Position numbers and translations under genes: made by a program
The notes under the pieces: generated by a model
What the model was told of the DNA's origin: nothing
What the model saw: only the letters and a program-made list of their open reading frames with translations
Database searches by the model: none
DNA from: Virgibacillus sp. MSJ-26
GTDB taxonomy: Bacteria > Bacillota > Bacilli > Bacillales > Amphibacillaceae
Length of the DNA stretch: 64,000 nucleotides
Assembly (NCBI RefSeq): GCF_018918075.1
Contig: NZ_JAHLPW010000001.1
Location: forward strand, 62,001-126,000
Direction of reading: 5' to 3'
In this document: one piece after another, positions 24,491-32,161 of the stretch
Layout: each line of letters starts with the position of its first letter
Position numbering within the stretch: the first letter of the stretch is position 1

Positions 24491-25504
24491 ATGACAAATA
24501 AAATTTTGCAGGTAAATAAATTAAAAAAGCATTTTGATATGCGAAGAGGCCAAGTTGTCAAAGCGGTGGATGGGGTATCATTTGACGTCAATAAAGGAGA
24601 AACATTCGGACTTGTTGGAGAATCAGGGTGCGGGAAGTCAACCATTGGTCGGACTATCATGGGACTTTATGAAAATACTGCTGGAGATGTGACTTTCGAT
24701 GGCAAAAAAATTCACGAATTAAATGTAAAAGAAAAAAATGCCTTTTACCGTAGAATGCAGATGATTTTCCAAGACCCCTACGCCTCTTTAAACCCACGTT
24801 CGACTGTCAAAGAAATTATTGCAGAACCAATGGAGGTTCATGGCTTATATAAAAGTGATAAAGAGCGCCTTGAGAGAGTATATGAATTACTGGAAGAAGT
24901 TGGTCTTAACCGTGACCATGCGAATCGATACCCACATGAGTTCAGCGGTGGGCAGAGGCAGCGAATCGGTATTGCGCGAGCATTGGCTTTAGATCCTGAT
25001 TTTATTATTGCTGACGAACCGATTTCGGCTCTCGATGTATCTGTACAAGCGCAAGTTGTTAATTTGCTAAAAAGATTGCAAGAAGAAAAAGGATTAACAT
25101 TTTTATTTATCGCTCACGACCTTTCAATGGTCAAACAAATATCTGACCGTATCGGAGTGATGTATTTAGGTAATTTGGTTGAGCTGACCAGTAGTGACAA
25201 GCTCTATGAAAATCCGTTGCACCCATATACAAAAGCTCTATTATCAGCTATACCAATCCCCGATCCAGATATTGAAGAAAAAAGGGAGCGTATTATTTTA
25301 GAAGGTGAGCTTCCAAGTCCAATTAACCCACCCAGTGGCTGTGCTTTTAGAACGCGTTGTCCGTTAGCGATGGATGTTTGCGCAGAGAAAAAACCAGCTT
25401 GGCAAGAAGTGTCTGACAATCATTATGTGGCATGCCATCTATATGATGAAACCGTTGAAGATCCGGATAAAGCGGCACCTAAACTGACCATTTCAAGCCA
25501 GTAA
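24491..25504 (+). CDS. dppF: Oligopeptide ABC transporter ATPase (OppF/YkfD)
   Basis: Second ATPase of the transporter, 337 aa: Walker A GESGCGKS, signature FSGGQRQR, Walker [13 protein letters not shown], and the C-terminal [10 protein letters not shown] cysteine region. AAAGGAG precedes the ATG. It ends the inserted peptide-recycling block. Homologues of ykfB (epimerase) and ykfC (endopeptidase) are absent here. Confidence 0.93.
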   Translation: MTNKILQVNKLKKHFDMRRGQVVKAVDGVSFDVNKGETFGLVGESGCGKSTIGRTIMGLYENTAGDVTFDGKKIHELNVKEKNAFYRRMQMIFQDPYASLNPRSTVKEIIAEPMEVHGLYKSDKERLERVYELLEEVGLNRDHANRYPHEFSGGQRQRIGIARALALDPDFIIADEPISALDVSVQAQVVNLLKRLQEEKGLTFLFIAHDLSMVKQISDRIGVMYLGNLVELTSSDKLYENPLHPYTKALLSAIPIPDPDIEEKRERIILEGELPSPINPPSGCAFRTRCPLAMDVCAEKKPAWQEVSDNHYVACHLYDETVEDPDKAAPKLTISSQ

Positions 25505-25506
25505 TT

Positions 25507-25550
25507 AGTTGCAGTTGAGTAGAATTCATGACTTGACTGCTTTTTTGTGT
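25507..25550 (+). terminator. Probable terminator after dppF
   Basis: An imperfect stem, GCAGTTGAGT with ACTTGACTGC, is followed by a run of six T. Confidence 0.65.
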
Positions 25551-25749
25551 TTAAAAAAGCAGTAAATTTCCGTTGTAGGTTGTTTAGCTAGGTACCATGT
25601 CATTTATTCTCCATAATCGCTCGTGAGCATTAATATATAATTTCAAAATGAGGTTCTATTGTTTTCTCAAAATGTATAAGTTTAATAGTAGGGTACTAGA
25701 GAAGAATTTTAAAGTATTAAAAATTCAGGCCAAAATAAGGAGGGTGTCT

Positions 25750-26979
25750 GTGAAAAAAGGAAAATTCAACAAATATGTATCAACACATAAACGTAAACAA
25801 AGTAAATCATCCAATATGGCGCAACGAAAAAAAGAAGTCCTTAGGAAAATTAAAAGTAATCAATCGAACTTATCAAATAAACCACCAAGACAAAAGTTCC
25901 CAAAGTTAAAACCGGATAGAAAACCAGCAAACCTAAACTTTAAGAAGAGCACTTCACCTTGGAAATTAAAAGGCGTTCTTTTTTTCGCAAGCATGTTATT
26001 AGTCATCCTGCTTATCCCAACTTTAATCGTAGTACCTTCAGCAACAGGCAGTGAACTTGACTCAACATCTAAAGACACAGAAAATACTCAAAAGGAGAGT
26101 GCAAAAGCGAGTGAATCAAATTCTTCATTGTCAGTCGCTGTCATGCGCTCAGAAGCAAAAGAAGTGGAGGACGTCCCTCTTGAAAGTTACGTTGAAGGTG
26201 TGGTTGCAGCTGAAATGCCAGTTAGTGATTTCGAAATGGAAGCTTTAAAGGCTCAGGCTCTCGCTGCACGAACTTATATAGTTGATCATTTGCTCCACAA
26301 ATCAGATTCAGAAGAGAGCGATGGTGATGTGTCAGATACGGAACAGCATCAGGTTTATAAAAATGAAACAGAGTTAAAAAAGATGTGGGGAAATGATTAT
26401 GATGACAACATAGAAAAATTACGAGAAGCTGTAATGGCGACTGAAGGAGAAATTTTAACATATGACGACACACCAATTTTACCTGCGTTTTTCTCAACCA
26501 GTAACGGCTTCACGGAAAACTCTGAAGACTATTGGGAAAATGAAGTACCCTATCTTCGCAGTGTAGAAAGTCCATGGGATGAAGATAGCTCTAAGTTTCT
26601 TGATCAAAAAACGATGTCCATCCAAGAGGTCGAGCAATTATTAGGAATTGATTTACCCAAAAACACGGCGGTTCCCATCGAAACAACACGGACAGAGGGA
26701 AAAAGAGTAGCAGAACTCACCCTTGGTGAACATTCTCTCTCAGGTCGGGATGTCAGGGAAAAATTAGAGTTACGTTCAAGCGACTTTACAATTAAACAAA
26801 AAGGAAATCACTTTATCTTTACAACAAAAGGCTTTGGCCATGGTATCGGTATGAGTCAATTCGGCGCAGACGGCATGGCGAAAGATGGGAAAGACTATCA
26901 AGATATTGTTAAATATTATTATCAAGATGTGGAAATCAGTACCGTCACAGAAACAGCACCTACATTAGTGAGTAAGTGA
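25750..26979 (+). CDS. spoIID: Stage II sporulation protein D (lytic transglycosylase)
   Basis: Mother-cell peptidoglycan hydrolase that cleaves glycan strands to drive engulfment, acting with SpoIIM and SpoIIP. The catalytic domain begins VPLESYVEGVVAAEMPVSDF and includes ALKAQALAARTYIV and GHGIGMSQFGADGMA. The GTG at 25750 follows AAGGAGGGTG. This gives 409 aa, with about 73 Lys/Arg-rich residues before the membrane helix (about 74-96). B. subtilis SpoIID, as I recall it, starts almost at its membrane helix, so the basic tail is an extension. Confidence 0.92.
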   Translation: MKKGKFNKYVSTHKRKQSKSSNMAQRKKEVLRKIKSNQSNLSNKPPRQKFPKLKPDRKPANLNFKKSTSPWKLKGVLFFASMLLVILLIPTLIVVPSATGSELDSTSKDTENTQKESAKASESNSSLSVAVMRSEAKEVEDVPLESYVEGVVAAEMPVSDFEMEALKAQALAARTYIVDHLLHKSDSEESDGDVSDTEQHQVYKNETELKKMWGNDYDDNIEKLREAVMATEGEILTYDDTPILPAFFSTSNGFTENSEDYWENEVPYLRSVESPWDEDSSKFLDQKTMSIQEVEQLLGIDLPKNTAVPIETTRTEGKRVAELTLGEHSLSGRDVREKLELRSSDFTIKQKGNHFIFTTKGFGHGIGMSQFGADGMAKDGKDYQDIVKYYYQDVEISTVTETAPTLVSK

Positions 26980-27177
26980 AATGTGGTTAAATGACGTGTC
27001 AGCTTTTCGTATTTCTTAATAATTGAACAAAAAGGAGTCTCTCGATTAGACTTCCGACATACTAGCAACATTAAACGTGATAATCTCTCTCGCAACTTCC
27101 AAGAGTCAAGATAAGCTCTTACTTTTCCCAATTATAATAAAATAATCCATAAATATGAAAAAAGTAATGAAATAAAG

Positions 27178-27207
27178 GTATAGTTTTCTTCTTTCCTGTT
27201 CAGAATG
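27178..27207 (+). promoter_or_regulatory. Possible sigma-F promoter of spoIIQ
   Basis: GTATA at 27178-27182, a 15-nt spacer, then GTTCAGAATG, a partial match to the sigma-F -10 GGNRANAHTW. B. subtilis spoIIQ is transcribed by sigma-F in the forespore. The implied leader is very short (about 15 nt), with the ribosome site right at its start, a weakness of this call. Confidence 0.4.
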
Positions 27208-27227
27208 GTTCATGAGGTGATGAACAA

Positions 27228-28136
27228 ATGAAAGAAGAAAACAAAGCTTCAAATAAGTGGAGCAGAATATTTCGTAAGAAGTGGTTTTTCCCAGCTTTAT
27301 ATCTTGGTTTCGCTGCTATATTATTATCAGTGGTTGTCTGGTATCAAAACGTAGGTAACCAGGTACCAGAGGCGGAAGATAATCAAGGGATGCCAGGTGA
27401 TGTTGCATCAGATCTTTATGATGATGAGGATGCCGAGTCAGTGATGGATCAACAGGAAGTCATTAAAATGCCTGTTAAAGAAGAAGAGCAAGCAGAAATC
27501 GTAACTAAATTTTATGATTACAACGCAGATGAGGAAGATCAAGAGAATGCTCTGATTCTATATAACAATCGCTATCATCAAAGCACAGGGATTGACCTCG
27601 CTAGTGAGGACGGAGAATCGTTTGAAGTGACCGCTTCATTAAGTGGAACTGTAAAAGAAGTAAAAGAAGATCCGCTTCTAGGCAATGTGGTAGTTTTAGA
27701 TCATGACAATGACGTTACGACGTATTATGCTAGTTTAGATGACGTACAAGTTAAAGCTGGCTCTGATTTAAAACAAGGAGACTTATTAGGTGTCGCTGGG
27801 AAGAATATTTTCGGACAAGACAACGGTACACATGTTCATTTTGAGCTGAGAAAAGATGGAAAAGAAGTAAATCCAGAAGATTACTTTAATCAACCAGTAA
27901 GTAAACTTGACAATGTTCAAGAAGACGAAGAAGCTGATGAGACGAGCACAGAGTACAGTCCAAATGATCGAACAAATGAACTCGATGGCATGGAAGAGGA
28001 TTCACTAACACCAGAAGAAGATGAAGACCAAGATGAAGACGAGTTGGAAGATGACGACTCTGACGAAGAGGATTCCGAAGAAGATGAGGAAGAGGATGAA
28101 ATGAATCCCTCAGATGATGAATCAGATGGTTCATAA
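27228..28136 (+). CDS. spoIIQ: Stage II sporulation protein Q
   Basis: Forespore membrane protein that joins mother-cell SpoIIIAH to form the intercellular channel. One membrane helix (about 22-40) precedes a LytM/M23 domain. The HxGxD motif is degenerate (HQSTGIDLA, with Ser where the first zinc His should be), while THVHFELR keeps HxH, so it is probably not catalytic, as in B. subtilis. The last roughly 70 residues form an extreme Asp/Glu tail not needed by the fold. 302 aa. GAGGTGATG ribosome site. Confidence 0.93.
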   Translation: MKEENKASNKWSRIFRKKWFFPALYLGFAAILLSVVVWYQNVGNQVPEAEDNQGMPGDVASDLYDDEDAESVMDQQEVIKMPVKEEEQAEIVTKFYDYNADEEDQENALILYNNRYHQSTGIDLASEDGESFEVTASLSGTVKEVKEDPLLGNVVVLDHDNDVTTYYASLDDVQVKAGSDLKQGDLLGVAGKNIFGQDNGTHVHFELRKDGKEVNPEDYFNQPVSKLDNVQEDEEADETSTEYSPNDRTNELDGMEEDSLTPEEDEDQDEDELEDDDSDEEDSEEDEEEDEMNPSDDESDGS

Positions 28137-28152
28137 TTGTTATTAAGCTATT

Positions 28153-28190
28153 AAAAAATCCTAGTATCTTATGGTACTAGGATTTTTTTG
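28153..28190 (+). terminator. Intrinsic terminator of spoIIQ
   Basis: AAAAATCCTAGTA pairs with TACTAGGATTTTT around an 8-nt loop and continues into a T run. Confidence 0.92.
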
Positions 28191-28258
28191 TTTCAATGTC
28201 TATCTGATTATTTGTTAGAATTAAAGGAATTATGCGAATTTTGTCGAACGATTAGGGC

Positions 28259-28286
28259 TTGTGTAAAACTTTAGTTGTGTTATGAT
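28259..28286 (+). promoter_or_regulatory. Putative sigma-A promoter of the AimR-like gene
   Basis: TTGTGT at 28259-28264, a 16-nt spacer, and TATGAT at 28281-28286. It would give a leader of about 175 nt before the ATG at 28468. Confidence 0.4.
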
Positions 28287-28467
28287 ATTATTAGACTCAA
28301 GGAACTTACAAATATTAGATTTAGTGTAAAAAAATTCAAAATAAATTGAATAGACGAAAAGTTTTGTGAACTATTTATATTTTAAAAGACTCCAAGAACA
28401 CCACATAGACTTAATTCTCTCATTTAATATCTGGATAACAACTTTATTTTTAAAGGAGAAACGATTT

Positions 28468-29517
28468 ATGTCAAACTTGGACATTAAACTACAATCAGAG
28501 TATTTTGCTTCGATAGATAATAATATTTTATCACTTGGACAAGCTCTGTTGTTGCTAACTCGCGAGCATAATGAGCGGGTGGCAAGAGAAGTTATTCGCA
28601 AGTACTGCATGAAAACGACCGTTGAAGAAACGCAAAGAATAGGGATGGAATTTTTATATATTAATGGGTATACGGCTGATCTACAAAACTTGATTATAAA
28701 GAATAAAAGCTCATTAAATCAATTAAACCAGAAATGGGCGGACGCCTATCAAGTATTAATAGACCGCCGATATAGAAGACATCAACCTCATATTTACCTT
28801 CGTCGGCTTAACAACATTAAAACCGATGACCCGCAACTAAAGTGTCTGATTGAACTTTCCAAAGTCGCACTGTATTACGATCAAAACCAGTTTGGGAAGA
28901 TTGGTAACTTCTTGGATATCCAACATAACTTATTTAATCAAATTAAAGATGATTTCTTGTTCTCAAGCTTTAGATTAAAACTCTATCAGCATTTATTCGT
29001 CTATTACTGGGTCAGAAATGAATTGATTATGGCAAGAAAATATGCATTCAGAGCATTGAATAAAACGAATAGTGCTCTGACGAAGGCTTCATTGAATATT
29101 AACTTAGGCTTGACATATACGTTCGATACTTTACAACAAGGGATGTATCATTTGAACGAAGCTAAAAAAATAACAAAAGAACTTGGGTTGAATAAAACTT
29201 ATGAATCCATCAATCAACGTAACATACCATTTCTTGCTGCTACTTTTAAGCAAGTGGAAGGTGTGACGAGCAATGATAAAAGTGAGCAAGCTCACATAGA
29301 AATTGCCAAGGGAAATCATGATAAAGCAATTGCTATACTTGAAGATGTCCCGATTGATTCACCATTTAAGCTGTATTATTTAGGCTTAGCAAAGCAAGAC
29401 GAAGCTATTTTGCAACAATCATATACCGATTTTATTGAAAAACGAAGCGATTATTTCTTTAGCCGTTTACCGTTTAATGCATTAAAAAATTTAAAAAATA
29501 TTAAGTCATCTTATTAG
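28468..29517 (+). CDS. AimR-family (RRNPP, TPR) peptide-pheromone receptor
   Basis: 349-aa helical protein whose middle and C-terminus resemble phage AimR: a block around MARKYAFRALNKTNSALTK, then TKASLNINLGLTYTFDTLQQ, IEIAKGNHDKAIAILED and a C-terminal YYLGLAKQDE / FSRLPFNALKN stretch. AimR proteins bind a short secreted peptide and switch gene control. ATG 28468 has AAAGGAG at good spacing; a GTG at 28366 adds 34 residues unlike a DNA-binding domain. With this start, the N-terminus appears too short for the AimR helix-turn-helix. Downstream lies a prepropeptide gene, but no phage genes. Family call is strong; function is inferred. Confidence 0.8.
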   Translation: MSNLDIKLQSEYFASIDNNILSLGQALLLLTREHNERVAREVIRKYCMKTTVEETQRIGMEFLYINGYTADLQNLIIKNKSSLNQLNQKWADAYQVLIDRRYRRHQPHIYLRRLNNIKTDDPQLKCLIELSKVALYYDQNQFGKIGNFLDIQHNLFNQIKDDFLFSSFRLKLYQHLFVYYWVRNELIMARKYAFRALNKTNSALTKASLNINLGLTYTFDTLQQGMYHLNEAKKITKELGLNKTYESINQRNIPFLAATFKQVEGVTSNDKSEQAHIEIAKGNHDKAIAILEDVPIDSPFKLYYLGLAKQDEAILQQSYTDFIEKRSDYFFSRLPFNALKNLKNIKSSY

Positions 29518-29546
29518 AATTAACCATCAGGACATCCATTAAGATG

Positions 29547-29828
29547 AACGAGGGCAATGGGAGAAATAATTAGGAGGGAAAGCATTGAAAAAAGCTAAAA
29601 TGTTTTTATGTATGACACTATTAGCCGCTGTTGTTGTATTTTCAGGCTTTACACCGGGGGATTCTACAATACTGAGTGATCCTGAACTCGGTCAAAATGA
29701 TTAATTAGTTATTAGTTTGCGTCATCAATAAACAAATGTACAGAATCACTTTCTACAATGTTTTCAAAGAGATAGCATTCAAGTGCAGTTCTAAGTTAAC
29801 CTATTAGTTACAACCAATTGCCCTCGTT
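29547..29828. repeat. 12-nt inverted repeat flanking the prepropeptide gene
   Basis: AACGAGGGCAAT at 29547-29558 and its exact reverse complement ATTGCCCTCGTT at 29817-29828 enclose the peptide gene. On RNA they could pair and circularise the transcript, placing the first arm close to the ribosome site at 29571. They could instead be operator half-sites or insertion scars. Confidence 0.6.
29585..29704 (+). CDS. Secreted prepropeptide, candidate AimP/Phr-type pheromone
   Basis: A 39-codon gene starting with TTG, with an excellent TAGGAGGG ribosome site 6 nt upstream. It encodes Lys-Lys-x-Lys, a 15-residue hydrophobic core and a polar tail ending SDPELGQND, the standard layout of Phr, PapR and AimP precursors. 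It begins 67 nt after the AimR-like gene in the same direction, as arbitrium peptide genes do. The tail lacks the RGA-type ending of known phage peptides, so the mature peptide cannot be assigned; a 5-8 residue fragment of the tail is likely. Confidence 0.7.
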   Translation: MKKAKMFLCMTLLAAVVVFSGFTPGDSTILSDPELGQND

Positions 29829-29838
29829 TATTATAAAT

Positions 29839-29869
29839 CCTCTATGTCAAAAAGACATGGGGGTTTTTT
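29839..29869 (+). terminator. Intrinsic terminator after the prepropeptide gene
   Basis: A 10-bp stem with G-U pairs (CCTCTATGTC / GACATGGGGG) around AAAAA, then TTTTTT. It leaves a 3' untranslated region of about 135 nt after the peptide stop codon. Confidence 0.88.
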
Positions 29870-30118
29870 GTTAATTAAATAATCACAAGTTCACTCAGAA
29901 GAGGCGCCAGATTATGAAGGTTTTCTATATGATGTGATCCTGTTCAATGCGGTATTAAACTTATCTATGCACCTTCATTCCACTCAATGTGCTGTTTGAA
30001 TATCCTCCCAAAATTAAATTCTACTTGTCCTTTTTCATTAAACATTCAGTTTTAATCATAATACCAGTTCTTGAGTAATAAAATGTTACAAACCAGCAAT
30101 CAGTAAGGTCTGAGGTAA

Positions 30119-30295
30119 GAGCTTGTGTGGCTCTTAGTATCACTATTTGATGCACCTATAAAAAACATACAAACGACCTTTGGCAATGGAAAGTATTGTC
30201 CTGAAACATTTAGCGTAGTTCCTAAGAGAGTAGATGAAGAATGTCTTATTAACGTTTGTCCTACTGAAACCAAGTTGCAGGCCACGATGATTTAA
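30119..30295 (+). pseudogene. Possible coding remnant in the 29870-30424 gap
   Basis: A frame open from 30119 to a TAA at 30293 reads like protein (for example ..FGNGKYCPETFSVVPKRV.., with three Cys) but has no start codon with ribosome site and is bounded upstream by a stop at 30116. I cannot name a family. The remaining 29870-30424 DNA is AT-rich and shows no gene. A weak sigma-E-like pair (CATGGTT at 30341, GAATACAAG at 30363) precedes spoIIID. Confidence 0.3.
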
Positions 30296-30424
30296 CATTC
30301 AATGATATGCCTTTTATTAAAAATTAATACAAGTATGAAGCATGGTTTGGCATAGTTGAATCGAATACAAGCACCTTGTCTCAACCCACACCTCTGAAAA
30401 TTCCAATATAGGGAGGCGACCGGT

Positions 30425-30718
30425 GTGCACGATTACATCAAAGAAAGAACGATCAGGATAGGTAAACATGTCGTGGAGACGAGGAAAACTGTCCGAATGA
30501 TAGCAAAAGAATTCGGTGTTTCCAAAAGCACTGTCCACAAAGACTTAACCGAAAGATTACCTCAAATCAACCCGGAGTTAGCGAAAGAAGTTAAAGAGGT
30601 GCTGGAATATCATAAATCAATCCGCCATCTCCGCGGGGGAGAAGCAACAAGAAAAAAGTATGAGACCGAGACTCAATCATTTAACGATTCAGACTCCAAA
30701 GCAGAACCAATCGGTTAA
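30425..30718 (+). CDS. spoIIID: Sporulation transcriptional regulator SpoIIID
   Basis: Small mother-cell DNA-binding protein that adjusts the sigma-E and sigma-K regulons. The 97-aa sequence has the HTH TVRMIAKEFGVSKSTVHKDL and the basic C-terminal helix with HKSIRHLRGGEATRKKY used for DNA contact. The GTG start is preceded by GGGAGGCGA. Slightly longer than the B. subtilis protein, by a few C-terminal residues. Confidence 0.96.
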   Translation: MHDYIKERTIRIGKHVVETRKTVRMIAKEFGVSKSTVHKDLTERLPQINPELAKEVKEVLEYHKSIRHLRGGEATRKKYETETQSFNDSDSKAEPIG

Positions 30719-30834
30719 GAGAAATCAAACCCTATTTATAATATGTTATTTAAAGGGGGTGATTTAAAGAAGATACTAAAAAGACAAACATAGGCGGGGT
30801 GGTTATGTAGAAAAACGAATGATGAACACATAAG

Positions 30835-30872
30835 AAAAGAGCGTAGCTTACATTTTATGCTACGCTCTTTTC
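30835..30872 (+). terminator. Intrinsic terminator of spoIIID
   Basis: A 13-bp stem, AAAAGAGCGTAGC with GCTACGCTCTTTT. The remaining DNA to 31113 is AT-rich and should contain the mbl promoter; I could not settle on one. Confidence 0.88.
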
Positions 30873-31113
30873 GCTGTTAATTATACGATTTTTTTAGAAT
30901 TTAAGTTCTATATTAAAAAATGCCCTTGATGAATAGCTATTTTTTGATAGGGGAAAATACGCAAGATGACCGTAATATCAATATTTGAAAAAAATGTAGA
31001 CTTTTTGTATATTTTGTACTTTAATGTTGAGATTTATGGTAAAATAAACTATTAGTAGCATTGTGTTTTCAGACAGGTGCGAGATAGTATTTATGCTAGG
31101 AGGATTTTGAGTA

Positions 31114-32115
31114 ATGTTTTCGAGAGATATCGGGATTGATCTTGGAACTGCCAACGTATTGATTCACCTTAAAGGTAAGGGAATTGTTTTAAATGAACCT
31201 GCTGTTGTGGCCATGGATAGAACAACAGGTAAAGTCCTAGAAGTCGGTGAGGAAGCTCGTCGCATGGTGGGACGTACACCAGGAAATATTGAAGCGATCC
31301 GCCCGTTAAAAGAAGGCGTGATTGCTGATTTTGACGTGACAGAAGCAATGTTAAGACATTTTATAAATAAAATAAACGTTAAGGGATTTTTGTCGAAACC
31401 TAGAATGTTAATCTGCTGCCCGACAAATATTACGAAAGTTGAACAAAAGGCAATTAAAGAAGCAGCTGAAAAATCAGGTGGCAAAAAAGTATATCTTGAA
31501 GAAGAACCGAAAGTAGCTGCGATAGGTGCAGGGATGGAAATTTTCCAGCCAAGTGGTAACATGGTTCTAGATATTGGTGGCGGAACGACAGATGTCGCGG
31601 TGCTTTCAATGGGTAATATTGTGACAGCTGAATCCATCAAAATGGGTGGAGATAAATTTGATGGTGAAATTTTACAGTACATAAAAAAGAAATATAAGTT
31701 GCTCATTGGAGAGCGTACTGCGGAAGACATAAAAGTAAATGTTGCGACGGTATTCCCTGATTTGCGTCACGAAGAATTAGAAATTCGTGGTCGTGATATG
31801 GTGAGCGGATTACCTCGAACGATAACTGTTTATTCTGATGAGATTCAAGAGGCTTTAAGCGAGTCTGTTGAGCTTATTGTACAAGCAGCGAAAACTGTGC
31901 TTGAGCGCACACCACCAGAATTATCAGCTGATATTATTGATCGTGGCGTCATTCTTACAGGTGGGGGAGCTCTTATCCATGGTATTGATGAACTTCTAGC
32001 TGAACAACTAAAAGTTCCTGTATTTATTGCTGAAGAACCAATGAACTGTGTTGCTAAGGGAACTGGCATGATGCTTAGCAATATAGATAAAATAGAACGT
32101 AAAAAAATCGTTTAA
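31114..32115 (+). CDS. mbl: Rod-shape determining protein Mbl (MreB family)
   Basis: Actin-like cytoskeletal ATPase that guides lateral wall synthesis at the membrane. Phosphate-1 motif DIGIDLGTANVLIH, phosphate-2 LDIGGGTTDVAVLS and adenosine motif ILTGGGALIHG are intact. The 333-aa length and position after spoIIID and before flhO identify Mbl rather than MreB or MreBH. AGGAGGA ribosome site. Confidence 0.96.
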   Translation: MFSRDIGIDLGTANVLIHLKGKGIVLNEPAVVAMDRTTGKVLEVGEEARRMVGRTPGNIEAIRPLKEGVIADFDVTEAMLRHFINKINVKGFLSKPRMLICCPTNITKVEQKAIKEAAEKSGGKKVYLEEEPKVAAIGAGMEIFQPSGNMVLDIGGGTTDVAVLSMGNIVTAESIKMGGDKFDGEILQYIKKKYKLLIGERTAEDIKVNVATVFPDLRHEELEIRGRDMVSGLPRTITVYSDEIQEALSESVELIVQAAKTVLERTPPELSADIIDRGVILTGGGALIHGIDELLAEQLKVPVFIAEEPMNCVAKGTGMMLSNIDKIERKKIV

Positions 32116-32161
32116 GTACAAATTCCGTAATGAAGTCTGGTTTTAAAAGGAGGTTGTTCGT

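Noticed and set aside
29900-30300. Named protein family for the remnant at 30119-30295
   Set aside because: Protein-like composition but no motif I could assign; left as an unnamed possible pseudogene.
28259-30424. Prophage carrying the arbitrium pair
   Set aside because: No integrase, repressor, terminase or structural gene is present, and spoIIQ and spoIIID flank the pair directly.
31164-31730. 188-codon minus-strand frame inside mbl
   Set aside because: It is a shadow of the strongly conserved mbl gene with no start signal of its own.
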